DNA from: Vibrio barjaei
GTDB taxonomy: Bacteria; Pseudomonadota; Gammaproteobacteria; Enterobacterales; Vibrionaceae
Direction: 5' to 3'
Assembly (NCBI RefSeq): GCF_001639065.2
Contig: NZ_LQXO02000028.1
Location: 62,116-126,115, forward strand
Length of the DNA stretch: 64,000 bases
Shown here: piece after piece, positions 47,523 to 56,029 of the stretch
How positions within the stretch are numbered: position 1 is the first letter of the stretch
Layout: every line of letters begins with the position of its first letter
The notes under the pieces: model-generated
Seen by the model: the letters and a program-made list of their open reading frames with translations, nothing else
What the model was told of the DNA's origin: nothing
Database searches by the model: none
Position numbers and translations under genes: made by a program

Positions 47523-49541
47523 TTATTTGCTTGGCATCGGAAGTATTTCAAACATTCCGTCAAATTCGTCCAAGGTGGCAGCTAGTTTGCCGATTAACTT
47601 GCCATCCCCCTTGATCCCTGCTTGCCCAGACTTCAACAAAGCTTCTAAGGTCGTTTGACCCAATGCAATTCGTGTTAAATCCGCTTTGTGTACGATGAGC
47701 TCAACATCGGTTTTCGGTAGAGTGTCCACTTCGATGTTACTCATGTTGGCATTAGACACTTCACCGTAGTAGCGCTCTTCCACATCAGGGTGATATAAGC
47801 CGAAACTAAAGTCCAATTGAGCTTGTTCTGCTTTTTCTGCGTTGAGTCTAACCGCGATAAAATCAAGGAACATGCCTGTCGGAGTATTGGCAATTACGTC
47901 GGCCGATGCCAGCTTGATTGAAGGTGATATCTCACCGGTTCTTAACTCCACTGCACCTTGTAAGTAGGAATTACGCCATGCCATAGTTTCTGATTGGTAG
48001 CCTTGTTGCTCAAAGCTGTCTGCTAGTGCAAAGCGATAGTCAATGTTATTCGGGTCACACTGAACTAAGTCATTGAGTAGTTGGGACGCTTCTTGATACT
48101 GACCATTGTTGAAATGAGTCAGTCCCGCCTGATAGAGAGTGTCTGCCCCAGCTGCTTCTACGTAAACACAAGATTTCTCTTTAGATTTTAGAGGGTTGGT
48201 ATTTACAGGGTTCATATCGTGATAGCCAAGATATAAGTTCACAACAGCTCGTGCGTTGTGGCTATAAGAGCCATGGTAGCCATTGGTGTGCCAGGTTTGC
48301 TTTTGTGATTCAGGTACTAGGTGTTCAATCTCTCGGCCCACATCATGGATAGTAACTCCGTGGTTAGCGAGGCGCATCGCTTGGTTGTGGATGAAGCCAT
48401 AGTTGTCGCGTTGCAACGCCATATAGTCGGAAATCTCGTTACCTTCCGTGTTTGGATCGTTCCAAACCGGAGCTGAGTGCGCAGCGTGAATGTTATCGAC
48501 TAAGCCAGAATCAACATAGCGTAGCTTCAGCTCGGTTAAATACTTAGTCCAAACCAAGGAATCACGTACTTTTGCACCGCGGAAGGTGTAGATATTGTGC
48601 ATACCATCATAGGTTAGCTCTGCGGTATTAAGTGAGCGATACTGCGGAACATACAAGACGATTTCAGCGGGTGCTTCCGCGCCCGGCATATTGATGGCAT
48701 GGAACTCTAGGCCGTCAATGGTAATGATTTTTTCACGTTCTTGGATTTCTGTCGTTGGAGCGACTAAGGTCACTTCACCGCGCGATGTGCCAAGGCCTAA
48801 CGCGTTATCAACGATCCCTTTTGCATCGTTCACCAGTGTTGTACCGTATTGGTAATTTGCTCGGCGTCCCATCGCTGTGCCGGCGATGACATTCTCATCC
48901 GCAAGCTCTTTGATAAAGTCTTTTGGCGCATAAATCTTTGCGTTGTCAGCAAAATCTCCAGATTCAACAATGCCTCTTGAGCCACCAAAGTGGTCAGCGT
49001 GCATGTGTGAATAGATCATGCCAGTGATTTTGTGCTCGCCATTGATCTTTGGAAGGTGTTGCTTGGCAAAGTCCCAAGATGCTTCAGCGGCTTCGCGTGA
49101 TAGCAATGGGTCATGAATAACGTAACCGTTGTCGGTGCGATAGATGGTCATATTAGACAGGTCGGCACCACGAATTTGGTAAATGCCATCGGTCACTTCG
49201 TACAGACCACCAGCAGCGTAGTTCAACATGCCTTGGCGCCAGATCGATGGGTTTACTGTTGGTGGGATGTCTTCGACTGACATTTCGGCCATAAATTCGA
49301 AGCGATTTTTCAGCTCACCAGCAGCATGATTACCAAATTCAGCAATCAGCCCCTTTTGCGTGCGCTCAAAAGCAGAAGTATCTTCCCAAGGAAGAGTGGC
49401 GGCTAACGCTTGGTTAGCTTCAATAGTATGACTACTTGCGGGTTTGCCTTGATAGTCTTCTAAGCCAACGTAATCAGCACTGGCATTGAATGATGCAAGA
49501 ATCGCAATGGTGATAGTAGATGGTACAAGTTTGCGGTACAT
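47523..49541 (-). CDS. Secreted alkyl-sulfatase (SdsA/BDS1 type)
   Basis: About 672-residue metallo-beta-lactamase-fold sulfatase hydrolysing primary alkyl sulfates such as SDS. Signal peptide in the first 22 residues (MYRKLVPSTITIAILASFNASA). The zinc motif SHMHADHFGG is in the N-terminal half, with the alkyl-sulfatase dimerisation domain (EYVEAAGADTLYQAGLTHFN region) and an SCP2-like C-terminal domain (QAGIKGDGKLIGKLAATLDEF). Start taken at 49541, behind GAGGT; longer in-frame starts would hide the signal peptide. Divergent from a LysR gene, its probable regulator. Confidence 0.92.
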   Translation of the reverse strand: MYRKLVPSTITIAILASFNASADYVGLEDYQGKPASSHTIEANQALAATLPWEDTSAFERTQKGLIAEFGNHAAGELKNRFEFMAEMSVEDIPPTVNPSIWRQGMLNYAAGGLYEVTDGIYQIRGADLSNMTIYRTDNGYVIHDPLLSREAAEASWDFAKQHLPKINGEHKITGMIYSHMHADHFGGSRGIVESGDFADNAKIYAPKDFIKELADENVIAGTAMGRRANYQYGTTLVNDAKGIVDNALGLGTSRGEVTLVAPTTEIQEREKIITIDGLEFHAINMPGAEAPAEIVLYVPQYRSLNTAELTYDGMHNIYTFRGAKVRDSLVWTKYLTELKLRYVDSGLVDNIHAAHSAPVWNDPNTEGNEISDYMALQRDNYGFIHNQAMRLANHGVTIHDVGREIEHLVPESQKQTWHTNGYHGSYSHNARAVVNLYLGYHDMNPVNTNPLKSKEKSCVYVEAAGADTLYQAGLTHFNNGQYQEASQLLNDLVQCDPNNIDYRFALADSFEQQGYQSETMAWRNSYLQGAVELRTGEISPSIKLASADVIANTPTGMFLDFIAVRLNAEKAEQAQLDFSFGLYHPDVEERYYGEVSNANMSNIEVDTLPKTDVELIVHKADLTRIALGQTTLEALLKSGQAGIKGDGKLIGKLAATLDEFDGMFEILPMPSK

Positions 49542-49648
49542 AATTGACCTCATCACGGTTAGAACAGGAATTAAGGTCACTATAGCGGCTTGACTCATAA
49601 CTAAATATGCAATTTAATTTATTTAATACATAACTAATGGTGATGTTT

Positions 49649-50563
49649 ATGAATACCTCTGATTTTGATCTTAACCTGATGCGCGTGTTTGTGACTGTCT
49701 ATCGTTATCAGTCGATAACGGTGGCGGCAGAGGTGCTAAACTTGACCCAACCAGGGGTTAGTGGGGCTTTAAAACGACTTCAAGGCCAACTCGGTGAGAA
49801 ACTTTTTGTTCGGGACGGTCGAGGTATCGCGCCTACACACTTGGCTCACGAGTTAGCTCGCCATATTGAGCCAGCGTTGGAAACCATAGAGCGCACCATT
49901 GATGGTGTTAAAGATTTTAGTGTGCAAGGCAAAAGGCGTTTTGTCGTTTACACGTCAGAACCAGTGATGCTGATGCTGTTACCGAAAATTGAAGCGGATG
50001 CAACCTTGGGAGAGCGTGAGATCGTGCTTCATCCTACTTTAGCGACCGAAGAGGAGCTGCTTGACAAGCTCAATCTACGTCAAGCAGACCTAGCGATAGA
50101 CTTTGCCAAGCGTACACCGTCACTGTGTTTTTCACAGCCGTTTTTTACTGACCAAATCTGTTTGATTGCCAGCAAATCACACCCGCGAATCAGCGGCAAC
50201 ATCACGGTTGAGCAGTATTATCAGGAGAAGCACATTACTCTTAAGCTAAGACGAGAAAACGCCTTCTTGGCTGACTATTTTACTGAAGAGAATATTCGAG
50301 GGAGAAAGGTAGCCGCGGAAAGCGACTCTCTTCTGGTGTTAATGGCATTAGTAGCCAGCAGTGAAAGCATTGGAATGATGAGCCGCAGTGTGGCTACTCT
50401 GTTTGCGGAGCGTTTTGATATTCAGATCATTGATGCACCATTTCGCCCGATACCTGTCGACTTTAAACTGGTCGCTCATAGTCGTGAACAGAGCAGTAAA
50501 GCCAACATATGGCTCAGGGAAAAGCTGCTTTCCTACTTGTCTGAACTAAACCTAAGTCACTGA
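49649..50563 (+). CDS. LysR-family regulator divergent from alkyl-sulfatase
   Basis: 304 residues from the third in-frame ATG (49649; 49637 and 49643 also possible). HTH near residues 17-50 (YQSITVAAEVLNLTQPGVSGALKRL) and a LysR effector domain follow. The sequence resembles the NodD/SyrM-like group. Sharing a 107-bp promoter region with the sulfatase gene suggests control of it. Confidence 0.9.
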   Translation: MNTSDFDLNLMRVFVTVYRYQSITVAAEVLNLTQPGVSGALKRLQGQLGEKLFVRDGRGIAPTHLAHELARHIEPALETIERTIDGVKDFSVQGKRRFVVYTSEPVMLMLLPKIEADATLGEREIVLHPTLATEEELLDKLNLRQADLAIDFAKRTPSLCFSQPFFTDQICLIASKSHPRISGNITVEQYYQEKHITLKLRRENAFLADYFTEENIRGRKVAAESDSLLVLMALVASSESIGMMSRSVATLFAERFDIQIIDAPFRPIPVDFKLVAHSREQSSKANIWLREKLLSYLSELNLSH

Positions 50564-50592
50564 GAGTCGAAAAAGTGGCGACTCCCATTTCT

Positions 50593-51933
50593 TTAAGTAT
50601 GAATGGCCGCCATTTTTTGTGACTTTATAAAGGTCAATAATAGCCCCAAACTGATGCTGGCTGTCATGGCTTCTGCAAATAGTATACTCGCCCAAATGCC
50701 ATTAATAGGGAACAAGCTCGGCAAGACGATGACGCCTAATGCGACAAATACAAACCCACGAGCAAGAGAGATTATGGTTGCCTGATTGGGTTTTGCAATG
50801 GCTTGAAACAGGTTGGCGACAACAAGGTTTAGTCCCATTAACGGTGTCGCATAAAAGAAATACAGCAGTGCGGTTGCGGATAGTTCAACGAGCTCAATGT
50901 TATCGCCAAGGTAGAAACGCGCGACTGTCTCTGAGAACAACCCGATCACCGCGAGAAATAGTAAGCCACTGCCAATTGACGTGACAAGCCCAAGCTTAAG
51001 CGTAGCTTTTACTCGTTCTGGCAAGTTTGCACCATGGTTAAAGCTGATAATAGGCTGACATGCCTGATTAATGCCAACGATAACAAATAACGCGAATACA
51101 CCCACATTTGCGGTCAAGCCATAAGCGATGATATAGCTCTCTCCAAATTGGCTAAGCAGTACGTAGTTGAATAAGAGTATCGTCAGCGCAGAGGTAATCT
51201 CAATAAAGAAAGTGGGGGTGCCTATCTTTAGTATCTGTCCTACTTTGTCCAGACCAAGTCCTTGTACGGTCAGTCTTAACTGACCTTTAGCTTGCCAAAA
51301 ATGGCTGAGAAGAATCAGCGCGATGACTGCTTGAGAAATAGCAGTCGCGTAGGCCGCTCCCTTCATCCCCCAGCCAAACTGAAGTACAAAGAAGTAGTCC
51401 AAGACCAAGTTGGTGACGGCGCCTGCTGACATGGCATACATAGCGAGTTTAGGGTTGGTATCATTACGTACAAAGCAAGACATAACCCAAGCAAGAGCAT
51501 AAAGAACAAAGAACTTGAGCATAATACCTAGATAGTCGTGAGCTAGCTGTGCCATGTATCCAGTAGCGCCCATCAAGCGAATGATATCGTCAAGCCAAAT
51601 GAGTGCGATTGATACGGTCATGGTCGAGATAATCGCAGTGACAAGCATCGCCTGACTAAACAGCGTCTGGCCAACATTTAGATTACCCTTCCCAAACTCT
51701 ATCGACATGAGTGCTGCGCCACCGATACCAATCATCATTGCAATCGCAGTGAAGAGGGAAAAGGCAGGAATCGTCAAAGAGATAGCACCAAGACCTTCAG
51801 CACCGACACCTTTCCCGACAAACCAAGCATCACCCATAATGAAAATGGATTTAATAACCATGCCTGATAGTGCTGGTAAAAGATACTGGATGAACGATTT
51901 CTGGATTGGATCGGACTTGAGATTTATGCTCAT
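50593..51933 (-). CDS. MATE-family multidrug efflux transporter
   Basis: 446-residue inner-membrane exporter with twelve hydrophobic segments and repeated halves; typical MATE features include WFVGKGVGAEGLGAISLTIPAF near the N-terminus and VNLFQAIAKPNQA-type sequence in the second half. Closer to the NorM/DinF-like group than can be resolved by eye. It follows an AraC regulator on the same strand by 97 bp. Substrate unknown. Confidence 0.92.
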   Translation of the reverse strand: MSINLKSDPIQKSFIQYLLPALSGMVIKSIFIMGDAWFVGKGVGAEGLGAISLTIPAFSLFTAIAMMIGIGGAALMSIEFGKGNLNVGQTLFSQAMLVTAIISTMTVSIALIWLDDIIRLMGATGYMAQLAHDYLGIMLKFFVLYALAWVMSCFVRNDTNPKLAMYAMSAGAVTNLVLDYFFVLQFGWGMKGAAYATAISQAVIALILLSHFWQAKGQLRLTVQGLGLDKVGQILKIGTPTFFIEITSALTILLFNYVLLSQFGESYIIAYGLTANVGVFALFVIVGINQACQPIISFNHGANLPERVKATLKLGLVTSIGSGLLFLAVIGLFSETVARFYLGDNIELVELSATALLYFFYATPLMGLNLVVANLFQAIAKPNQATIISLARGFVFVALGVIVLPSLFPINGIWASILFAEAMTASISLGLLLTFIKSQKMAAIHT

Positions 51934-52030
51934 TGGAAACGAAAAGACCTATAAATTGATGAACAAAGATAATGGTATTATCGTTACGAAATTTGATATA
52001 AAAAAGGGATTATCTGCCTTTAATCTGGCA

Positions 52031-52867
52031 CTATTTGGATATTCTTCTGCGAAATTCTGCGGGAGATTCACCCATGTTCGTACGGTAAAATCTGCCAAAA
52101 TAAGCGGGATCTTCAAACCCAAGTTGCAGTGCTATGGCTTTAACGGTTTTCGTCGAAAAAACAAGTTCACGGTTCGCTTCTAGAAGTACCCTATCATGAA
52201 GCAATTTGGTAATGGTTTTACCTAGGTGTGCTTTACTTAGCTCATTAAGACGCTTGCTGGTAATGGAAAGTTTATCGGCATAAAACGCCACATTTCGTTC
52301 GCTCTGATAGTGGGTTTCGATAAGTGCTATCACCTGTGAAATCCGTTCATCCCGCACGGTAATTGCTTCGGTCTTGTCCACCGAAAAGCGAACAAGATAG
52401 CGCAAAAAACAGGTAAGCAAGGATTCGATCAAATCCCAATCGGTGTCTTCACGTTGATACTCTTCCAGCAACAAATCGAAAACGGCATCAAGTTGCGTTG
52501 CTCCTCTACCCTGAGTATCGATATAAGGGTGCTGATTCTGGTGAGCAGAAAATATTGCGTCAAACATCAATTGATGACGGTAGCGATTTTCGAAAAAATC
52601 GGTCGAGAAAATGAGCATTTTGACGTTACTACCTAGTGAGTTTGACTCATGAACTTGCCCAGGGGCGATAGTGAAAAAACGCCCTTGTACACTCTGATAA
52701 TCGACAAAATCGATACGTTGAGAGCCGGAGTTGTCCAAACACCAAATGATTTCAAAGTAGTCGTGACGATGAGGTTCCAAGAAGACTTCTTCTGACTCCA
52801 TTCGGCAATCGACGACCTGACATGGATGACCTTTGGGCAATGTTACCAAGTTGATTTTGTCTTTCAT
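52031..52867 (-). CDS. AraC-family regulator
   Basis: 278 residues: an N-terminal cupin domain (HRHDYFEIIWCLDNSGSQ, about 33-50) and a C-terminal double HTH (NVAFYADKLSITSKRLNELS and VKAIALQLGFEDPAYFGRFYR). The order matches AraC/RhaS-type proteins. It is directly upstream of the MATE gene on the same strand and is its probable regulator. Confidence 0.92.
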   Translation of the reverse strand: MKDKINLVTLPKGHPCQVVDCRMESEEVFLEPHRHDYFEIIWCLDNSGSQRIDFVDYQSVQGRFFTIAPGQVHESNSLGSNVKMLIFSTDFFENRYRHQLMFDAIFSAHQNQHPYIDTQGRGATQLDAVFDLLLEEYQREDTDWDLIESLLTCFLRYLVRFSVDKTEAITVRDERISQVIALIETHYQSERNVAFYADKLSITSKRLNELSKAHLGKTITKLLHDRVLLEANRELVFSTKTVKAIALQLGFEDPAYFGRFYRTNMGESPAEFRRRISK

Positions 52868-53123
52868 GATTCACAAAGGCGGCAAGGAAAGATGTGTCTA
52901 GTATGACACTGATTGATAAGTGATTCGAGATGACAATCCGATTAAGAGTAGGAATTAACCTACCTTAAGCTGTGATGAGAACAACACGGTTTTAACTATA
53001 AAGTGGTAATTGACTTCGGCTGGCGATAAGTTGAGCTGTGATGTAAATCCAATAGTACATAAATTGCTGATATAAATGGCAATTGTTGCTTGAATTTGTC
53101 TCGTTTATGAATCTAGAATGATT
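52868..53123. promoter_or_regulatory. Region between AraC gene and Qrr-like RNA
   Basis: About 255 bp, part of a 432-bp gene-free gap. No TTGCA-N3-TGCAA LuxO box was found. TGGC (53077-53080) and TTGC (53086-53089) resemble a sigma-54 -24/-12 pair, but are 2 bp too close. TTGAAT (53090-53095) and TAGAAT (53114-53119), 18 bp apart, look like a sigma-70 promoter with a start near 53124-53126. Confidence 0.55.
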
Positions 53124-53228
53124 TGACCCTCTGATTTAAGGGTCACCTAGCCAACTGACGTTGTTAGTGAACACCTCTTGTTCACATGTTATATAGCCAA
53201 TCGCCTTGTTTTCGCGATTGGCTTTTTT
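53124..53228 (+). ncRNA. qrr: Qrr-family quorum-regulatory small RNA
   Basis: About 105 nt, the usual length of Qrr RNAs (96-108). A 5' hairpin (TGACCCT with AGGGTCA, 53124-53145) precedes the 32-nt Qrr core at 53140-53171, which includes ACCTAGCCAACTGACGTTG, the stretch that pairs with luxR/hapR-type mRNA. A second hairpin (GTGAACA 53167-53173, TGTTCAC 53179-53185) and a terminator (AGCCAATCGC 53195-53204, GCGATTGGCT 53214-53223, T run) follow. In known vibrios Qrr RNAs are activated by LuxO and sigma-54 and work with Hfq at low cell density. Which Qrr number this is cannot be decided here. Confidence 0.9.
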
Positions 53229-53254
53229 CTTTTTGCGATGCTTGTCATTGCAAT

Positions 53255-53280
53255 AATAAGCTCACCGAAGTGAGCTTATT
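53255..53280 (-). terminator. Terminator after the chemoreceptor gene
   Basis: AATAAGCTCAC (53255-53265) and GTGAGCTTATT (53270-53280), CGAA tetraloop; on the minus strand it runs into TTATTATTG. Confidence 0.85.
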
Positions 53281-53299
53281 AGGATACTCAGATCTGAAG

Positions 53300-55042
53300 T
53301 TATACTTTGAACTGTTCAACAGTAGTGAGAAGCTCTTGGTTTCTGCCTTTTAAGTCATTGGCATTTTGCGTTGCCAGTTCTCCATTTTGAACCAATGTGC
53401 GCACCATATCTTGAATCGTCACCATGTTCTTATTGATCTCTTCCGAGACCGTACTTTGCTCCTTCGCTGATGATGCAATTTGAGCAACCAGCCCATTGAT
53501 CTCATCAGTAAAGCTCATCATGGAGTCGAGAGAGTTGGTCACTCCGCTGGTTTGCTCTTCATACAGCTTACAGCGATGTTTGGTTGAGTCCATATTGGCG
53601 ACAACCGCCTCATTACCAGCGTGAAGCTTAGATAGCATTTCATTGATTTCAGATGTGCTTTGTCGAGTTCGGGATGCCAGAGCTCTCACTTCATCAGCGA
53701 CGACGGCAAACCCGCGTCCTTGTTCACCAGCGCGAGCAGCTTCGATTGCAGCGTTAAGTGCAAGTAGATTGGTTTGCTCTGCGATATCACCGATAACTTC
53801 AAGAGTGTCACCAATCTTCTGTGTATCGGCACTCATAGCTACAACAGCGTGTGAGGTGTTTTCCACTTCTGCGACCAGAGCCTGCAAACTAGAGATAGCT
53901 TCTTCGACAATCAGCTTCGAGTCGGAGCTGGCTTGATTAGCCGTTTCCGTATTATTTGATGCTTGTTGCGCATCATTGGCCACTGTATCGGAAGAGGCGC
54001 TCATTTCATGAATAGAGGTAACAATCTGGTCCATTTCATTCTGGTGTGATTGGAACAGAGCCTGATTTTCTTTAGCTTGTTGTTCGATATGTAATATGGA
54101 GCGACTGGTTTCATTGCACGACTGAATCACATTACCCACCAAGGTCTGCAATTGAGCGATAAAGGTATTGATGTCTTGGGAAATTTTACCAAACTCATCA
54201 TTCGAGTCGACCGTAAGTCTTTGAGTAAGATCGCCTTTACCCGTGGCTAGGTTTCTCACCACGTTCTGAAGTAGCGTGATCGGTTTTAGTAAGAAGGCGA
54301 TGATCATCATACTTAATGGAATAATGATGACAGCAGCAACGAGCAGTGCCTGTGTTATTTGCGTACTGATCGTAGCGGCATGGGCCTCCGTTACTGCACT
54401 ATCTAAGTAAGCGGTCAGTGTCCAAGTATCGTTTAGCACGGGGATCGTCGAGTCGAACTCGATATGTTGACCCGGAGTCGTATTGGAGAATAGGACATTG
54501 CCAGCGCCATCTTTGAGTGTCAGGTAGTCACCGTTGCCGCTGGTCTCTGCGAGCGGTTGAGTGATAAAGCTGAGATCGAGTTGGTAGAAGGTCACTTCAT
54601 TACTTTGAGTATTGGGTACCACTATATTCAGTAAAAGCTTGTCACCCTGTTTGATGATTTCGTTTGCAACGATCTGCCCGTTGGCTTGGGCTAATTCTGC
54701 CTCTAATGCCGCAACAATATTCTCATCTTCCACAATGCCGGATTTGTCGAAAACGAAACCAGAAGACATTTTAGTGATGTTATCAAACTCGGTTTTTTCG
54801 ACGATATCTTTTACGTCGATAAAGCTGACATTAAGAGACTTGGCTTGTTGAAAACTGTAGTTAAGTTTGTCGGCAACACTTTGGTTCAATAGGGTGAGCT
54901 TTTCTTGTGTTGTAGAAGAACCACTGCGCTCAATATAGGATTCCACAAAGCTATTAGCAGCAAAATAGCTGGTGCCAATGGTAGTAAATATAATTGCTAT
55001 GACTATCGAATAGAGTTTTAGTTTGAACGAGAGGTTCTTCAT
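53300..55042 (-). CDS. Methyl-accepting chemotaxis protein
   Basis: About 580 residues. First membrane helix (about 6-28), periplasmic sensor region (about 30-230, Cache-like), second helix (about 231-253), HAMP, and a cytoplasmic signalling domain. The signalling hairpin contains [20 protein letters not shown], the CheA/CheW contact tip. Start chosen at [10 protein letters not shown] (55042); the ATG at 55057 is also possible. No conserved pentapeptide tail. Ligand unknown. Confidence 0.92.
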   Translation of the reverse strand: MKNLSFKLKLYSIVIAIIFTTIGTSYFAANSFVESYIERSGSSTTQEKLTLLNQSVADKLNYSFQQAKSLNVSFIDVKDIVEKTEFDNITKMSSGFVFDKSGIVEDENIVAALEAELAQANGQIVANEIIKQGDKLLLNIVVPNTQSNEVTFYQLDLSFITQPLAETSGNGDYLTLKDGAGNVLFSNTTPGQHIEFDSTIPVLNDTWTLTAYLDSAVTEAHAATISTQITQALLVAAVIIIPLSMMIIAFLLKPITLLQNVVRNLATGKGDLTQRLTVDSNDEFGKISQDINTFIAQLQTLVGNVIQSCNETSRSILHIEQQAKENQALFQSHQNEMDQIVTSIHEMSASSDTVANDAQQASNNTETANQASSDSKLIVEEAISSLQALVAEVENTSHAVVAMSADTQKIGDTLEVIGDIAEQTNLLALNAAIEAARAGEQGRGFAVVADEVRALASRTRQSTSEINEMLSKLHAGNEAVVANMDSTKHRCKLYEEQTSGVTNSLDSMMSFTDEINGLVAQIASSAKEQSTVSEEINKNMVTIQDMVRTLVQNGELATQNANDLKGRNQELLTTVEQFKV

Positions 55043-55246
55043 TATTAGTAGGTCCATTTACCGAAGTTATTGATGTGTATAGTAATATTTTCATCATTTA
55101 GGTAACGTGACATAGGTAATAGTTATGAACCTAAGTTTATTTATGTCTAGTTTTGATTAAAGCTGTCAGTTTATATTGAGTAAGATACAAAAAAGCCAGC
55201 GAATATACCGCTGGCCTTTGCATAGTAATTGTCAACACGACAAGTG

Positions 55247-55951
55247 CTAGACAAATAGTGAGGACAAAATACCAATAACCCCACCAAATACACCGCCCCA
55301 AACCACAAGCCAGCCTAGGTGCTCCTTTATCATCTTCTGAACGATTTCTTTCACCAGTTTTGGAGTTAATTCACTGAGTCGCTGGTCGATAATCGCTTCA
55401 ACATTGTCTTTGACTTCGTTTAACATCTTCGGCGATTCGAGTTGTTCAACCAGAGCTTGTTTTACTGAATCGCTTTGGCTGATTTCAATCACCGACTGCT
55501 GCATCTTTTCAACGAAAGGCTGTTTCATTGGTTCCAACGCTTCGGTGCCGCCAAGCATCGCCAACATACCACCAAATTGAGAGTTCGCGATCACTTCAAC
55601 CAGCGAATCAAAAGCAGGGTTAAAGTCGACCTTTTCTAATATTGGTTCTAAATCCAGTGGAATACCTGAGCTTATTTCTTTATTGAGGAAGCGATCGATG
55701 TTCTCATTGGTAAAGAACTGCTCCATCATTAAGTTCTTAATTGCTAATTTAAAATCTTCAAAGCGTGCTGGGATAACACCAGAGCCATAAAGTCCCGGCA
55801 CTTTCTCAAACAACATATGAATGGCGAGCCAGTTAGTCACCGCGCCTGAAAAAGCGAATAGGCCAGCATATAGCACTAGGGTGTTGTCGAGTTGATAGCC
55901 CGCAGCGAGCAGCGCTAGGGCAATGAAATTAGTAATGAGACTCTTATTCAT
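55247..55951 (-). CDS. DUF445 membrane protein
   Basis: 234 residues. Two N-terminal membrane helices (about 5-45) are followed by a long helical soluble region (about 60-205) and a final helix (about 208-230, GWLVVWGGVFGGVIGILSSLFV). The NWLAIHMLFEK and ARFEDFKLAI stretch is typical of DUF445 (YjiN-like). Function unknown. Confidence 0.88.
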   Translation of the reverse strand: MNKSLITNFIALALLAAGYQLDNTLVLYAGLFAFSGAVTNWLAIHMLFEKVPGLYGSGVIPARFEDFKLAIKNLMMEQFFTNENIDRFLNKEISSGIPLDLEPILEKVDFNPAFDSLVEVIANSQFGGMLAMLGGTEALEPMKQPFVEKMQQSVIEISQSDSVKQALVEQLESPKMLNEVKDNVEAIIDQRLSELTPKLVKEIVQKMIKEHLGWLVVWGGVFGGVIGILSSLFV

Positions 55952-56029
55952 AATATCTTGCTAGATTAATAACGTTGCGCTGATTCTATTGAAAAAACGT
56001 CGCTATAAAAAGCCACTTTTTGTCGACGA

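Noticed and set aside
53077..53089. Functional sigma-54 promoter for the Qrr RNA
   Set aside because: The GG and GC elements are 10 bp apart, not 12, and the start would be about 23 nt before the usual Qrr 5' hairpin; kept only as a possible relic.
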